DNA of 64,000 nt from Candidatus Omnitrophica bacterium UBA6210 (GTDB taxonomy: Bacteria; Omnitrophota; Gorgyraeia; Velamenicoccales; Velamenicoccaceae): NCBI GenBank assembly GCA_002421805.1, contig DISM01000006.1, positions 222,731 through 286,730 on the forward strand, given 5' to 3'. Below the pieces are notes generated by a model, which saw only the letters and a list, made by a program, of their open reading frames with translations, made no database searches and was not told where the DNA came from. Both the position numbers and the translations under genes were made by a program. Shown piece by piece: positions 17,239 through 25,835 of the stretch (the first letter of the stretch is position 1; every line of letters starts with the position of its first letter).

Positions 17239-18181
17239 TGCAGGACGTATCGGAGTCATGATGGGGGGGTGTTCTTCCGAGAGGGAGATATCCCTGAAGT
17301 CCGGCCGTGCCGTTGTCGGCGCGCTGCAGGAAGGCGGGTTTGACGTCATCGCTTTGGATGTGACGAGCGAGACGCAGGAGGAGGTCCGCAGGCTGATCCG
17401 CGAGAACATGGTGGATGTTGTTTTTGTCGCCATGCACGGCGGGTTCGGCGAGGACGGCCGTCTCCAGGATATCCTTGAAAAGATCCCCGTCCGTTATACC
17501 GGACCCGGCACGCGGGCCAGCCGCATGGCGATGGACAAGATTGTTTCCCGCCGCTGCTTCGCTCAGGCGGGTTTGCATGTGCCCCGTTCTGTTGTCGCAA
17601 AGAAAGGCCGGAGATATCCATTCATGACGAGGTGGCTCCGGGCCCCATTTGTGGTCAAGCCTTCGGCTCAGGGTTCAAGTATCGGCATCAGCTTTGTTGC
17701 CGACCGCAGGGACCTGCCTCGCGCGATCACCGAAGCGCACCGTTACGGCGAGGACGTCCTTGTCGAAGAATTTATCCGCGGCCGCGAACTGACGGTGGCC
17801 ATCGTGAATGACCGGCCCCTTCCGGTTGTGGAGATCAGACCCAAAAGAGGTTTTTTTGATTTTGAGGCCAAGTATCACAAGGGGTTGACGGATTATATTG
17901 TCCCGGCCCCTCTGGATTCAAGCTTGGCTGCGCGCATCCAGGCTGATGCGCTTAAGGCGTATCGGGTCCTCGGATGCCGGCACCTTTCCCGCGTGGATGT
18001 GATCCTGAAAGACGAGAAGACCCCTTATATCCTTGAGGTCAATACGATTCCCGGCATGACGGAAACGAGCCTTTTGCCTAAGGCGGCGGCGGCCGCGGGA
18101 ATGAACTTTGTCCAATTGTGCCGTTCTCTTGTCGAGATGGCCTGTGCGCAAGCGTTTGAACCGGCAACAGTGTCCTGTTGA
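17228..18181 (+). CDS. ddl: D-alanine:D-alanine ligase
   Basis: ATP-grasp enzyme that makes the D-Ala-D-Ala used by MurF. MMGGCSSEREISLKSG opens the protein; VKPSAQGSSIGI and the metal-binding LEVNTIPGMTETSLLPK at the C-terminus are intact; 317 residues. The start is TTG 17228, with GAGGTG about five bases upstream and a short overlap with murB. An internal ATG at 17258 would remove part of the conserved N-terminus and is less likely. Confidence 0.95.
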   Translation: MSVNAGRIGVMMGGCSSEREISLKSGRAVVGALQEGGFDVIALDVTSETQEEVRRLIRENMVDVVFVAMHGGFGEDGRLQDILEKIPVRYTGPGTRASRMAMDKIVSRRCFAQAGLHVPRSVVAKKGRRYPFMTRWLRAPFVVKPSAQGSSIGISFVADRRDLPRAITEAHRYGEDVLVEEFIRGRELTVAIVNDRPLPVVEIRPKRGFFDFEAKYHKGLTDYIVPAPLDSSLAARIQADALKAYRVLGCRHLSRVDVILKDEKTPYILEVNTIPGMTETSLLPKAAAAAGMNFVQLCRSLVEMACAQAFEPATVSC

Positions 18182-18188
18182 TCGACCT

Positions 18189-18989
18189 ATGGCGAAGAAA
18201 AAAAAGAACAACAGCAACGGCTGGTCGTTTTTCCTTCTGGTGGTCCTGCCTTTGGCGGCGATCGTCCTTTCCAGCTGGGCGATCGTCAAGGGTATCCAGA
18301 ATTACGTCACCACATCCCATTATTTCAAGATCCGTGAATTGCGCGCCGAAGGGATCAGTGATCAACGGTACCTGGAGATGATCAAGAACGATGTCGTCGG
18401 CGTCAATATTTTTCGCTTGGATGCGGTCGATCTGGCGGCCAGGACACGCAGGCGTTTTCCCAACTTTTATTCCGTGAGCGTCCGCCGCATCCTGCCGTCA
18501 CAGCTTCTGATCGTCGCCAAGGAGCGCCTGCCTGTTGTCTGGATCAAGAGGGACGTCTATTATCTGATGGATGCCAACGGTGTTGTCGTCGGAACAGCGG
18601 GTTTGGATGAGACACCGACCCTGCCGCTTTTGGCCGGCATGGAGGGCAAGCTGACCAGGCTTAAAACGGGCGCGTCTTATTCTTCGGCGGCCCTGCACAG
18701 GGCCCTGGTTTTAGCCAAGATCCTGAAAGCGCGCGCCGGAGATATCCGCGAGGCCGTCCCCGGTATGCCCATGTCCGTGATACGGCTGGATGCGACAGAC
18801 CCGGATGAATTGTCTTTTTATCTCGGCCCGGATATCGAGGTGAAGGCCGGCGACAGGAACTTTGACAGCCGCATTTCGCTGTTGCCGGCGATCTTGAGGA
18901 CGATCTCAAGCGATATGGGGCGTATCAAATATATCGACCTGCGTCCCAAGGAACCTGTGGTAGCCACGAAGGACACCCCCAAACGATAG
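18189..18989 (+). CDS. ftsQ: cell division protein FtsQ (DivIB-like)
   Basis: A bitopic inner-membrane divisome protein. After a lysine-rich cytoplasmic start comes one transmembrane segment (about residues 13-35), then a POTRA domain (HYFKIRELRAEG onward) and an FtsQ beta domain. FtsQ holds FtsL/FtsB and helps recruit FtsWI. The 266-residue length fits. ATG 18189 starts seven bases after the ddl stop; the longer frame upstream lies within ddl. Only eight bases separate it from ftsA. Confidence 0.92.
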   Translation: MAKKKKNNSNGWSFFLLVVLPLAAIVLSSWAIVKGIQNYVTTSHYFKIRELRAEGISDQRYLEMIKNDVVGVNIFRLDAVDLAARTRRRFPNFYSVSVRRILPSQLLIVAKERLPVVWIKRDVYYLMDANGVVVGTAGLDETPTLPLLAGMEGKLTRLKTGASYSSAALHRALVLAKILKARAGDIREAVPGMPMSVIRLDATDPDELSFYLGPDIEVKAGDRNFDSRISLLPAILRTISSDMGRIKYIDLRPKEPVVATKDTPKR

Positions 18990-18996
18990 GCATCTC

Positions 18997-20256
18997 ATGA
19001 CACTTTTGAAGAAAGACAAAAAGAAGACGGAACGTAACGTATTTTATGCCCTCGACATCGGCTCGCAGAAGATGACGCTCGGCAGCGCGTGTGTCGCCGG
19101 CGACCACGAACACCTGGAAGACGTTGTCCTGGAGAGCATGCCGGTCCGGGGGATCTTTAAGGGGGTCGTCAATGACCTGGCGCTTCTTTCGGACAGCATC
19201 CGTCAGGTCGCAAAGCGCATGGAAACCCGCCGGGGACACAAGATCTCGCGCCTGGCTGTCAGTATCAATGGGAATTATATCCAGGCGAGGCACAGCATAG
19301 CGGCTGTCGCCTTGGCGGAGCGGGGCACGCGCACCATCACCAAACGGGACGTGGATCGCCTCAACCAGCAGACGCGCACGCTGGGGCTCGAACTCGATGA
19401 ACACCTTTTGCACGAGTATCCTCAAGGGTATTCCGTCGACCGGCATAACATGACGCTCAATCCCCTCGGGCTTCACGGCCGCAAGCTTCAGGAAGATTTA
19501 TTGCTGGTCTGCTCGCCGGCATCTTACGTGGAGAATATTGTCCGTGCCGTCGAACATGCCGGCTGCGACGTTACGTCGGTCGCTTATTCCGGGATCGCGG
19601 CCGCGCAGGCCGTTCTTTCTGCGGACGAGAGGGACAAAGGGGCGGTTCTCGTGGACGTAGGAGAGACGCTGACGGGCGTGGTGATCACCCAGGAAGGGGT
19701 CGTGCGGCATCTGTGCATTCTGTCATTCGGCGGCAAGAACATTACGGAGATCGTCGCGAATTTCTGCCGCGTTCCTCTGGCGTCTGCGGACGAGATCAAA
19801 AGGACATCTCTGGAGTTGACGGCAGAAGGCGAGGAATCCGAAGAGGTCATGATCAAGTCCGATGATGCATACCATTCCGTCAAAAAGGCGGATCTGGCCG
19901 GCGCCATTTCGCCTGAGATCGATAAATTCCTCGAACTCCTCAAGAAAGCGATCTTTGACAGCGGCATCGAGAATGTTTCTTCTTTCGGCGTTGTCGTGGT
20001 GGGTGGCTTGAGCCTTTTGGAGGGGTTGCTGGAAAGAATGGAACGGACACTGGGGCTTTCGGTAAGACTGGGCCTTCCCAGGGAGGCGGGCCAGCTTGCT
20101 CTTTCTCATGCGCCTTTACATGCTTCAGCCATAGGGTTGCTGGAGATGCAACTTCAGGATTACTGCAATTCCCGTTTTTTCCTCCAGGCCCGGCAAAAGG
20201 GGCCCTGGCGCAAGCTTTCCGATTATCTCGCCGACCTCTACCACGATTATTTTTAA
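18997..20256 (+). CDS. ftsA: cell division protein FtsA with altered nucleotide-binding motif
   Basis: An actin-fold protein of 419 residues that normally tethers FtsZ to the membrane. The phosphate-1 region reads ALDIGSQKM, the adenosine region VVVGGLSLLEG, and the last residues KLSDYLADLYHDYF form an amphipathic membrane-targeting helix. The phosphate-2 loop, normally close to DIGGGTTD, reads DVGETLTG (about residues 220-227), so two glycines and a threonine are replaced and ATP binding may be altered. ftsZ, its usual next gene, is absent; a hairpin-rich gap follows. The end of the gene is part of a 21-bp sequence repeated in inverse at 25782-25802. Confidence 0.93.
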   Translation: MTLLKKDKKKTERNVFYALDIGSQKMTLGSACVAGDHEHLEDVVLESMPVRGIFKGVVNDLALLSDSIRQVAKRMETRRGHKISRLAVSINGNYIQARHSIAAVALAERGTRTITKRDVDRLNQQTRTLGLELDEHLLHEYPQGYSVDRHNMTLNPLGLHGRKLQEDLLLVCSPASYVENIVRAVEHAGCDVTSVAYSGIAAAQAVLSADERDKGAVLVDVGETLTGVVITQEGVVRHLCILSFGGKNITEIVANFCRVPLASADEIKRTSLELTAEGEESEEVMIKSDDAYHSVKKADLAGAISPEIDKFLELLKKAIFDSGIENVSSFGVVVVGGLSLLEGLLERMERTLGLSVRLGLPREAGQLALSHAPLHASAIGLLEMQLQDYCNSRFFLQARQKGPWRKLSDYLADLYHDYF

Positions 20257-20270
20257 TGAGGGCATGACTT
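20250..20270 (+). repeat. 21-bp sequence with an inverted identical copy at 25782-25802
   Basis: The 21 bases that include the ftsA stop codon and the GGGCATGACTT beyond it match, base for base, the reverse complement of 25782-25802. A chance match of this length in 64 kb is very unlikely. Here the sequence is the left arm of a hairpin; at the other site it abuts the dksA promoter. Confidence 0.8.
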
Positions 20271-20343
20271 AGCGAGCCGATGGCCGTAGGCGGCGAAGCT
20301 GAGTCATAAGCCCGATTAATCCGCCGATGCACTGGTGGCGGAT
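20261..20343 (+). promoter_or_regulatory. two hairpins after ftsA, where ftsZ is expected
   Basis: Near 20260-20273 the arm GGGCATGACTTAGC pairs with GCTGAGTCATAAGCCC (about 20298-20313), allowing small bulges. A second perfect 7-bp hairpin follows: ATCCGCC at 20319-20325 with GGCGGAT at 20337-20343. No clean T run follows either, so they may act in mRNA processing, Rho-dependent termination or 3'-end protection of the dcw transcript. Confidence 0.6.
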
Positions 20344-20413
20344 GGATCAGGGCATGGTGTTCAGGAAGTTGCCGCAAAGCGCCTGGCGCCGCAAGTCCTC
20401 TGCAGTGTCCTCA

Positions 20414-20442
20414 TTGACACTCCGCCGGATTTGTGTTACTTT
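20414..20442 (+). promoter_or_regulatory. promoter of the yggS-proC genes
   Basis: TTGACA (20414-20419), a 17-base spacer and TACTTT (20437-20442). Transcription would start near 20449, some 30-40 bases before the yggS start. It shows that a new transcript begins after the ftsA hairpins. Confidence 0.7.
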
Positions 20443-20480
20443 ACCCCGTTGGATGTAAAGGTTGTCGAGCGTGAGAATTT

Positions 20481-21200
20481 TTGAAGACGATGGTCCGCGA
20501 GAACGTGCTTGAGGTTCGGGGAATGATGGCTCGGGCTGCGCAGCGCGCAGCAACGGATCCTTCTGAAATCGCCCTTGTTGCGGTGACCAAGAATGTGGCC
20601 GCAGAAAAGATGTGCCAGGCCATCGATGCCGGCATCACACATATCGGCGAAAGCAGGATCCAGGAAGCCTTGCCGAAATACGAACAGGTCCGGGCATACG
20701 CTTGTGCGAAAGGCATCGCCTTGAGCTGGCATATGATCGGCCATTTGCAGACCAATAAGGTTCGGGAAGCCGTTCGTCTCTTTGATCTTATTCATTCCGT
20801 GGACAGCGTCCGCCTGGCCCGGCGGATCGATAAAGAGGCCGCCGCTATCGGCAAGGTCCAGGATGTTCTCGTCGAGGTCAAGACATCTCCCGAGGCCGCG
20901 AAGTATGGATTTATGCCGGATGACGTTGCCGGCGCTTTAAAAGAAATGGCGTCGTTGGACCATCTGTCCATCAAGGGGTTGATGACCGTGGCGCCGGCCG
21001 CGCATGACCCCCGGGAGGCGCGTCCTTATTTCAGGACACTGAAGGAATTGTTGATCAGGATTAACGAATTACGAGTTACGCATGACGAGTTACGAGTATT
21101 ATCCATGGGCATGACGGATGATTTTGAAGTTGCCGTGGAGGAGGGGGCGACCGCCGTGCGCATCGGCCGCGGGATCTTTGGCGACAGGAAAGAAGCATGA
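20481..21200 (+). CDS. yggS: pyridoxal phosphate homeostasis protein (YggS/PLPBP family)
   Basis: A 239-residue TIM-barrel PLP-binding protein. The PLP lysine lies in LVAVTKNV; HMIGHLQTNK, HSVDSVRLA and LSMGMTDDFEVAVEEGATAVRIGRGIFG are diagnostic. It buffers PLP and is often next to proC, as here (ATGA overlap). The start is TTG 20481; ATG 20490 is an alternative and neither has a strong ribosome site. Codons between 21060 and 21104 are built from 7-bp repeat units (consensus GTTACGA), adding a repetitive INELRVTHDELRVL segment just before LSMGM. Confidence 0.94.
   Translation: MKTMVRENVLEVRGMMARAAQRAATDPSEIALVAVTKNVAAEKMCQAIDAGITHIGESRIQEALPKYEQVRAYACAKGIALSWHMIGHLQTNKVREAVRLFDLIHSVDSVRLARRIDKEAAAIGKVQDVLVEVKTSPEAAKYGFMPDDVAGALKEMASLDHLSIKGLMTVAPAAHDPREARPYFRTLKELLIRINELRVTHDELRVLSMGMTDDFEVAVEEGATAVRIGRGIFGDRKEA
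21061..21102 (+). repeat. 7-bp-period tandem repeat inside the yggS coding region
   Basis: Six 7-base units close to GTTACGA run through the coding sequence without breaking the frame, since 42 bases are 14 codons. The unit is nearly the reverse complement of the TAACTCG-type unit found before ileS at 22911-22959, so the two arrays are inverted relatives 1.8 kb apart. Confidence 0.75.
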
Positions 21201-22024
21201 GCAATAATCCGATCATAGGGATCATCGGCTGCGGGAACATGGGTTCGGCCCTGACGGAAAATCTTGTGAAGTCATGGAGGGCCGATTCCATCTTCGTTTT
21301 TGATAAGGAACCCCAGAAACAGAGCGCCCTCGTGAGGCATTTTGGTGTCCGTGGCGTTCCAGCGCTTGATGAGTTGGCAGATTCCAGCGACGTGATCATC
21401 ATCGCGGTCAAACCGCAGGATATCGATGCGGTCCTTGGGGTCTTAAAGGGCCGCAGGGACAAGCTGGTCATTTCTATCGCCGCCGGCATGACGCTTCAAT
21501 ACGTGTCATCACGAATAGGCGCCCGGGTGCCTGCGGTGCGCGTCATGCCTAATCTGAATGCCGTTGTCGGCGCCAGCATGACGGCGATTTCCTGCAGCAG
21601 CGCCGTGACGGAACCTCAGAAGGAAACGGCCGCCAGGGTCTTTGAGTCTGTCGGCAGCGTTGTTTTCATCAGGGAAGAGCTGATGAATGCCTTTACAGCG
21701 GTTGCGGGCAGCGGCCCAGCGTTCATTGCCTATCTGATGGATGATATGCCGCCGGAGACGGTCAGAAAAATTTTTGTGGAGGAATCCCTGGCGTTTGGCT
21801 TTGATCCGGCCGCCGCGGAATTCATCGTGGACAAGACGATCGCAGGCACGCAAAAGATATTAAAGAATTTTGACCGGGATATCTTTATCAAGAGGGTCTG
21901 TTCCAAGGGGGGGACGACGGAGGCGGGCATGGAGGCATTTCAATCCCGGCACAAGACCCCTGAAGGGCTCTCGGAGGCGATCCGCGCGGCCTGCCGCCGG
22001 GCGGGTGAATTGGCAATCATATAG
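21197..22024 (+). CDS. proC: pyrroline-5-carboxylate reductase
   Basis: Catalyses the last step of proline synthesis with NAD(P)H. The Rossmann motif GIIGCGNMGSALTENLVK opens the 275-residue protein; IIAVKPQDID, VRVMPNLNAVVGASM, AVAGSGPAFIAYLMD and CSKGGTTEAGM follow in the usual order. It starts with ATG overlapping the yggS stop. The other proline genes, proB and proA, lie together at 54588-56965. Confidence 0.96.
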   Translation: MSNNPIIGIIGCGNMGSALTENLVKSWRADSIFVFDKEPQKQSALVRHFGVRGVPALDELADSSDVIIIAVKPQDIDAVLGVLKGRRDKLVISIAAGMTLQYVSSRIGARVPAVRVMPNLNAVVGASMTAISCSSAVTEPQKETAARVFESVGSVVFIREELMNAFTAVAGSGPAFIAYLMDDMPPETVRKIFVEESLAFGFDPAAAEFIVDKTIAGTQKILKNFDRDIFIKRVCSKGGTTEAGMEAFQSRHKTPEGLSEAIRAACRRAGELAII

Positions 22025-22046
22025 ACGGGCTTAAACAGGGGGAGAT

Positions 22047-22910
22047 ATGCCCAAAATCGGCATCATTGGCGGCAGTGGCATATATAAAATCGAGGGCATG
22101 AAGGCGATGAAGGAGGTCCGGGTCAAGACGCCTTTCGGCGATCCGTCCGACTGTTACAGGACGGGGCAACTGGGCGGCGCGGATGTCGTTTTTTTGCCGA
22201 GGCACGGCTCCTCGCATACGATCAATCCGTCGGAGATCAACTACAGGGCCAACGTTTTCGGCATGAAGAAGCTGGGTGTCGAAAAACTGATCTCGGTTTC
22301 CGCCTGCGGTTCTCTGAAGAAAGACCTCAAGCCTCTGGATTTCGTCCTTCCCGATCAGTTCGTGGACAGGACCACTGGCGGCCGCCTCATGACGTTCTTC
22401 AGCGGCGGCATCGTCGCCCACGTGGGTTTCGGACAGCCCGTCTGTTCAGAACTTCTGGATTTGATCTATGGGGCCGCGCAGGCGTTAAAGCTCAATGTCC
22501 ACAAGGGCGGGGCATACCTTAATATGGAAGGCCCGGCGTTCTCAACGAAGGCAGAGTCCAATCTTTACCGTACCTGGGGCATGGACATTATCGGCATGAC
22601 AAATATGGCCGAGGCACGGCTGGCGCGGGAGGCTGAGATGTGTTATGCCACGATCGCGGCCGTTACGGATTATGACTGTTGGTATGAATCGGAAGAGTCG
22701 GTGACCGTGGACATGATCGTTGAGAACCTTAGGAAGAACGCCGAGAACTCCAAGAAACTCGTTATGGAAGTTGTGGGCAGACTGGGATCTGCTCCGTCTT
22801 CCTGCGCATGTTCCGAATCTTTAAAATACGCGATCGTCACGGACAGTAAGGCGATCTCCGCAAAAGTTAAGAAAGACCTGAAACCCATCCTAGGGAAGTA
22901 TGTGGGTTAG
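22047..22910 (+). CDS. mtnP: S-methyl-5'-thioadenosine phosphorylase (MTAP family)
   Basis: Splits methylthioadenosine into adenine and methylthioribose-1-phosphate in methionine salvage. IIGGSGIYKIEG binds phosphate, FLPRHGSSHTINPSEINYRANV and VSACGSLK form the base site, and NMEGPAFSTKAES, GMTNMAEARLAREAEMCYA and VTDYDCW match MTAP. 287 residues. GGGGGAGAT gives a good ribosome site before ATG 22047. A related purine phosphorylase activity (inosine) cannot be excluded, but the Asp in TDYDCW favours an adenine base. Confidence 0.9.
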   Translation: MPKIGIIGGSGIYKIEGMKAMKEVRVKTPFGDPSDCYRTGQLGGADVVFLPRHGSSHTINPSEINYRANVFGMKKLGVEKLISVSACGSLKKDLKPLDFVLPDQFVDRTTGGRLMTFFSGGIVAHVGFGQPVCSELLDLIYGAAQALKLNVHKGGAYLNMEGPAFSTKAESNLYRTWGMDIIGMTNMAEARLAREAEMCYATIAAVTDYDCWYESEESVTVDMIVENLRKNAENSKKLVMEVVGRLGSAPSSCACSESLKYAIVTDSKAISAKVKKDLKPILGKYVG

Positions 22911-22959
22911 GAACTAGTAACTCGTAATTTGTAATTAGTAATTCGTAACCCGTAACTAT
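22911..22959 (+). repeat. 7-bp-period tandem repeat filling the gap before ileS
   Basis: Seven units of consensus TAAYTCG follow one another at exact 7-base spacing, starting on the base after the mtnP stop and ending one base before the ileS ATG. The whole intergenic region is therefore repeat, with no ordinary ribosome binding site. Confidence 0.85.
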
Positions 22960-22960
22960 T

Positions 22961-25750
22961 ATGGACTATAAAGCGACCCTGAATTTACCCCAGACCGATT
23001 TTTCCATGAAGGCCAACCTGAGCGCGAGGGAGCCTGAGACCCTTGCCCGGTGGGAGGAAATGGGATTGTATGGGAAACTGCGCCAGGCGCGGCAAGGCCG
23101 TGACCTGTTTATCCTTCACGACGGCCCGCCTTACGCCAACGGCCATATCCATATCGGCCATGCGTTGAACAAGATCCTCAAAGATATGATCGTGAGGTAT
23201 AAGACGCTGCGCGGCTATGATGCGCCGTATATCCCCGGATGGGATTGCCACGGCCTGCCTGTGGAGCATCAGCTTTTCAAAGACCTTAAGAAAAACAAGG
23301 ACCAGATTGACCGGGTGGCTTTCCGCATGATGGCTTACGATTACGCCATGAAATACGTCGCCATCCAAAAAGAAGAATTCAAGAGGCTGGGGATCATCGG
23401 CGACTGGGAACATCCTTATCTGACGCTGGACAGAAAATATGAAGAGATGATCCTGAGGTCTTTCGGACGCCTCGTCGAGGAGGGTTATATTTACCGCGGC
23501 CTGAAACCCGTGCACTGGTGTTTTCGCTGCGAAACGGCCCTGGCCGAGGCCGAGGTGGAATATGAAGACCACGAGTCAGATTCCGTCTATGTGAAATTTA
23601 CGCTTAAAGATGAAGAGCACGCACGCCGCCTGAATATCCCCTTTGACGCCAAAAACCCGCCGTCCATCTGCATCTGGACGACGACGCCCTGGACGCTCAT
23701 TGCCAATGTGGCCGTCGCCGTGCATCCCGACCTGGATTATATCCTCGTCGATTTCGGCTCCGGCGAGCAGATGATCGTGGCGCGCGATCTCTTTGAGAGC
23801 TCGTTGAAAGAAAAGTTTTCTTCGGCGGGAGAGCCGCGCATCCTGAAACGCTTCCGGGGCAAAGAGCTCGAAGGCCTTGTGTATCGGCACCCCTTCGGGT
23901 TGAGAGAGGGCCGCGTTGTCCTGGCGGATTATGTCTCCAGGGAAGATGGCACGGGATGCGTGCATACCGCGCCAGGCCACGGCCAGGAAGATTTTATGAC
24001 GGGCCAAAAGTATCAACTGGATGTGGTCATGCCTGTTGACGAGAGGGGGCGTTTCCTGCCGGATGTGGCGGATTTCGCAGGCCAGCGTGTTTTTGACGCT
24101 AATGCCGGGATCATTCAGAAACTTTCCGAGCTTGGGCACCTGAAGCTGGCGTCCAAGATCGCCCATAGCTATCCTCATTGCTGGCGGTGCAAGCAGCCGG
24201 TCATTTTCCGGGCGACACAGCAGTGGTTCCTTAAGATCGACCATAAGGGTTTGAGGCAGAATTTGCTTGGGGCGATCCGCGATCAGGTCGCCTGGGTGCC
24301 TGCGTCGGGACGTGAACGCATCTCGGCCATGGTCGAGAACAGGCCCGACTGGTGCTTGTCGCGTCAGCGTTACTGGGGCGTGCCTATTCCGGCCGTCGTC
24401 TGCCGCGCCTGTCATCGCCATATCCTTGATGTGCGTCTGATCGAAAAACTTGTTGTCCGTGTCGCGGCGGAGGGGACGGATGCTTGGTTCAAGAGCGATA
24501 TCACAGAGTTTTTGCCGCAGGACCTGCGCTGTACCTGCGGCTCTTCGGCTTTCGATAAATCGACGGACATCCTTGATGTGTGGTTTGATTCCGGCGTCAG
24601 CCACCAGGCGGTCCTCAAAGATGTGCCTGGCCTTAAACTGCCGGCAGATTTATATCTGGAAGGGTCTGACCAGCATCGCGGCTGGTTCCAGGCGTCTTTG
24701 ATCCCGTCGGAGGCCATCGACCATCGGCCGCCCTTCAAGGCCGTCTTGACCCATGGGTTTGTCGTCGATGCGCAAGGCCGTAAGATGTCCAAATCCCTGG
24801 GCAACGTGATCTCTCCGCAGGAGATCATCAAGGATTTCGGCGCCGATATCCTGAGGCTCTGGGTCCTTTCAAGCGATTATAACGAGGATGTGCGCATTTC
24901 CAAGGAGATCCTGAATTTTACCGCCGACGCGTATCGCAAGATCCGCAATACCGCGCGCTTCATCCTGGGGAATTTGAACGATTTCGATCCGGATGCGGAC
25001 CGCCTGCCTTGTCAGGAGCTTACCGACATCGACCGTTGGGCGCTTTGGCGCCTGTCTCAGCTGACCGCCGATGTCACTCAAGATTACGACAATTACAGGT
25101 TTTATCATGTGTTTCAGAAGCTATTCGCTTTTTGCAACGAAGAGATGTCGTCGGTATATCTTGATATTCTCAAAGACAGGCTTTATACGGCGGGTAAGCG
25201 TTCGAAAGAGCGGCGCTCCGCGCAGACAGTTATTTATGATATCCTCGATTCTTTGAACAGGATGCTGGCGCCGGTATTGCCGTTTACGGCCGAAGAGATC
25301 TACCGCTCTATGCGCCATCGCAAGGGCGAGGCTGTGGAGAGCGTGCACTTGTCTTTTTGGCCGGTCCTCAATGACAAAGGCAAGGACACCGGAAGCCATG
25401 AGGATATCGACAAGATCCTTGAGATACGCCCGGATGTCCTTAAATCCATGGAAGAAGAGAGGGCAAAAGGCAAGATCGGAAGTTCTCTGGAGGCTAAGAT
25501 CGTTCTGACGCTTAAGGATAAACAGGCGTCCGAAGTCTTTTTCCGTTTTGCGCAACAATTGCGTTATTTTTTTATTGTTTCATGCGTTGAGTTGAAGGTT
25601 GATGCGGCCCTGGGCGTTCCTTTCTCCATCAGCGTTGTGCATGCCGAAGGGAAAAAGTGCAGCCGCTGTTGGAATTATGCCCAGGACATCGACGCTGACC
25701 CGTCATATCCGGGTATTTGCGGCCGTTGCGTGCAGGCGATCCGGTCCTGA
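22961..25750 (+). CDS. ileS: isoleucine:tRNA ligase
   Basis: Class I aminoacyl-tRNA synthetase of 929 residues. The HIGH motif is in YANGHIHIGHALNK, GWDCHGLPVE follows, and the KMSKS loop is [10 protein letters not shown]. The editing (CP1) domain is present with TTTPWTL and a CWRC zinc knuckle. The C-terminal zinc finger CSRCWNYAQDIDADPSYPGICGRC is split over residues about 893-923, so this is the bacterial IleS1-like form. It is followed by a dksA/lspA region, a frequent neighbour. The ribosome site is replaced by the 7-bp repeat. Confidence 0.97.
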   Translation: MDYKATLNLPQTDFSMKANLSAREPETLARWEEMGLYGKLRQARQGRDLFILHDGPPYANGHIHIGHALNKILKDMIVRYKTLRGYDAPYIPGWDCHGLPVEHQLFKDLKKNKDQIDRVAFRMMAYDYAMKYVAIQKEEFKRLGIIGDWEHPYLTLDRKYEEMILRSFGRLVEEGYIYRGLKPVHWCFRCETALAEAEVEYEDHESDSVYVKFTLKDEEHARRLNIPFDAKNPPSICIWTTTPWTLIANVAVAVHPDLDYILVDFGSGEQMIVARDLFESSLKEKFSSAGEPRILKRFRGKELEGLVYRHPFGLREGRVVLADYVSREDGTGCVHTAPGHGQEDFMTGQKYQLDVVMPVDERGRFLPDVADFAGQRVFDANAGIIQKLSELGHLKLASKIAHSYPHCWRCKQPVIFRATQQWFLKIDHKGLRQNLLGAIRDQVAWVPASGRERISAMVENRPDWCLSRQRYWGVPIPAVVCRACHRHILDVRLIEKLVVRVAAEGTDAWFKSDITEFLPQDLRCTCGSSAFDKSTDILDVWFDSGVSHQAVLKDVPGLKLPADLYLEGSDQHRGWFQASLIPSEAIDHRPPFKAVLTHGFVVDAQGRKMSKSLGNVISPQEIIKDFGADILRLWVLSSDYNEDVRISKEILNFTADAYRKIRNTARFILGNLNDFDPDADRLPCQELTDIDRWALWRLSQLTADVTQDYDNYRFYHVFQKLFAFCNEEMSSVYLDILKDRLYTAGKRSKERRSAQTVIYDILDSLNRMLAPVLPFTAEEIYRSMRHRKGEAVESVHLSFWPVLNDKGKDTGSHEDIDKILEIRPDVLKSMEEERAKGKIGSSLEAKIVLTLKDKQASEVFFRFAQQLRYFFIVSCVELKVDAALGVPFSISVVHAEGKKCSRCWNYAQDIDADPSYPGICGRCVQAIRS

Positions 25751-25781
25751 GGCATAATGGGGCGCAGGTTTGTATCTCGTA

Positions 25782-25802
25782 AAGTCATGCCCTCATTAAA
25801 AA
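25782..25802 (-). repeat. inverted copy of the 21-bp ftsA-end sequence
   Basis: Reverse complement, without mismatch, of 20250-20270. It lies just before the -35 box of the dksA promoter and ends in an A run. It also contains one arm of a GGCAT/ATGCC inverted repeat that spans 25751-25791. Confidence 0.8.
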
Positions 25803-25806
25803 AAGG

Positions 25807-25835
25807 TTGCCATTTGATTTCATTCCATATATAAT
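25807..25835 (+). promoter_or_regulatory. strong promoter of the dksA-type gene
   Basis: TTGCCA (25807-25812) and a perfect TATAAT (25830-25835) are 17 bases apart. Transcription would start near 25842, giving a leader of about 77 bases. This rules out translation from an upstream TTG at 25835. Confidence 0.8.
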
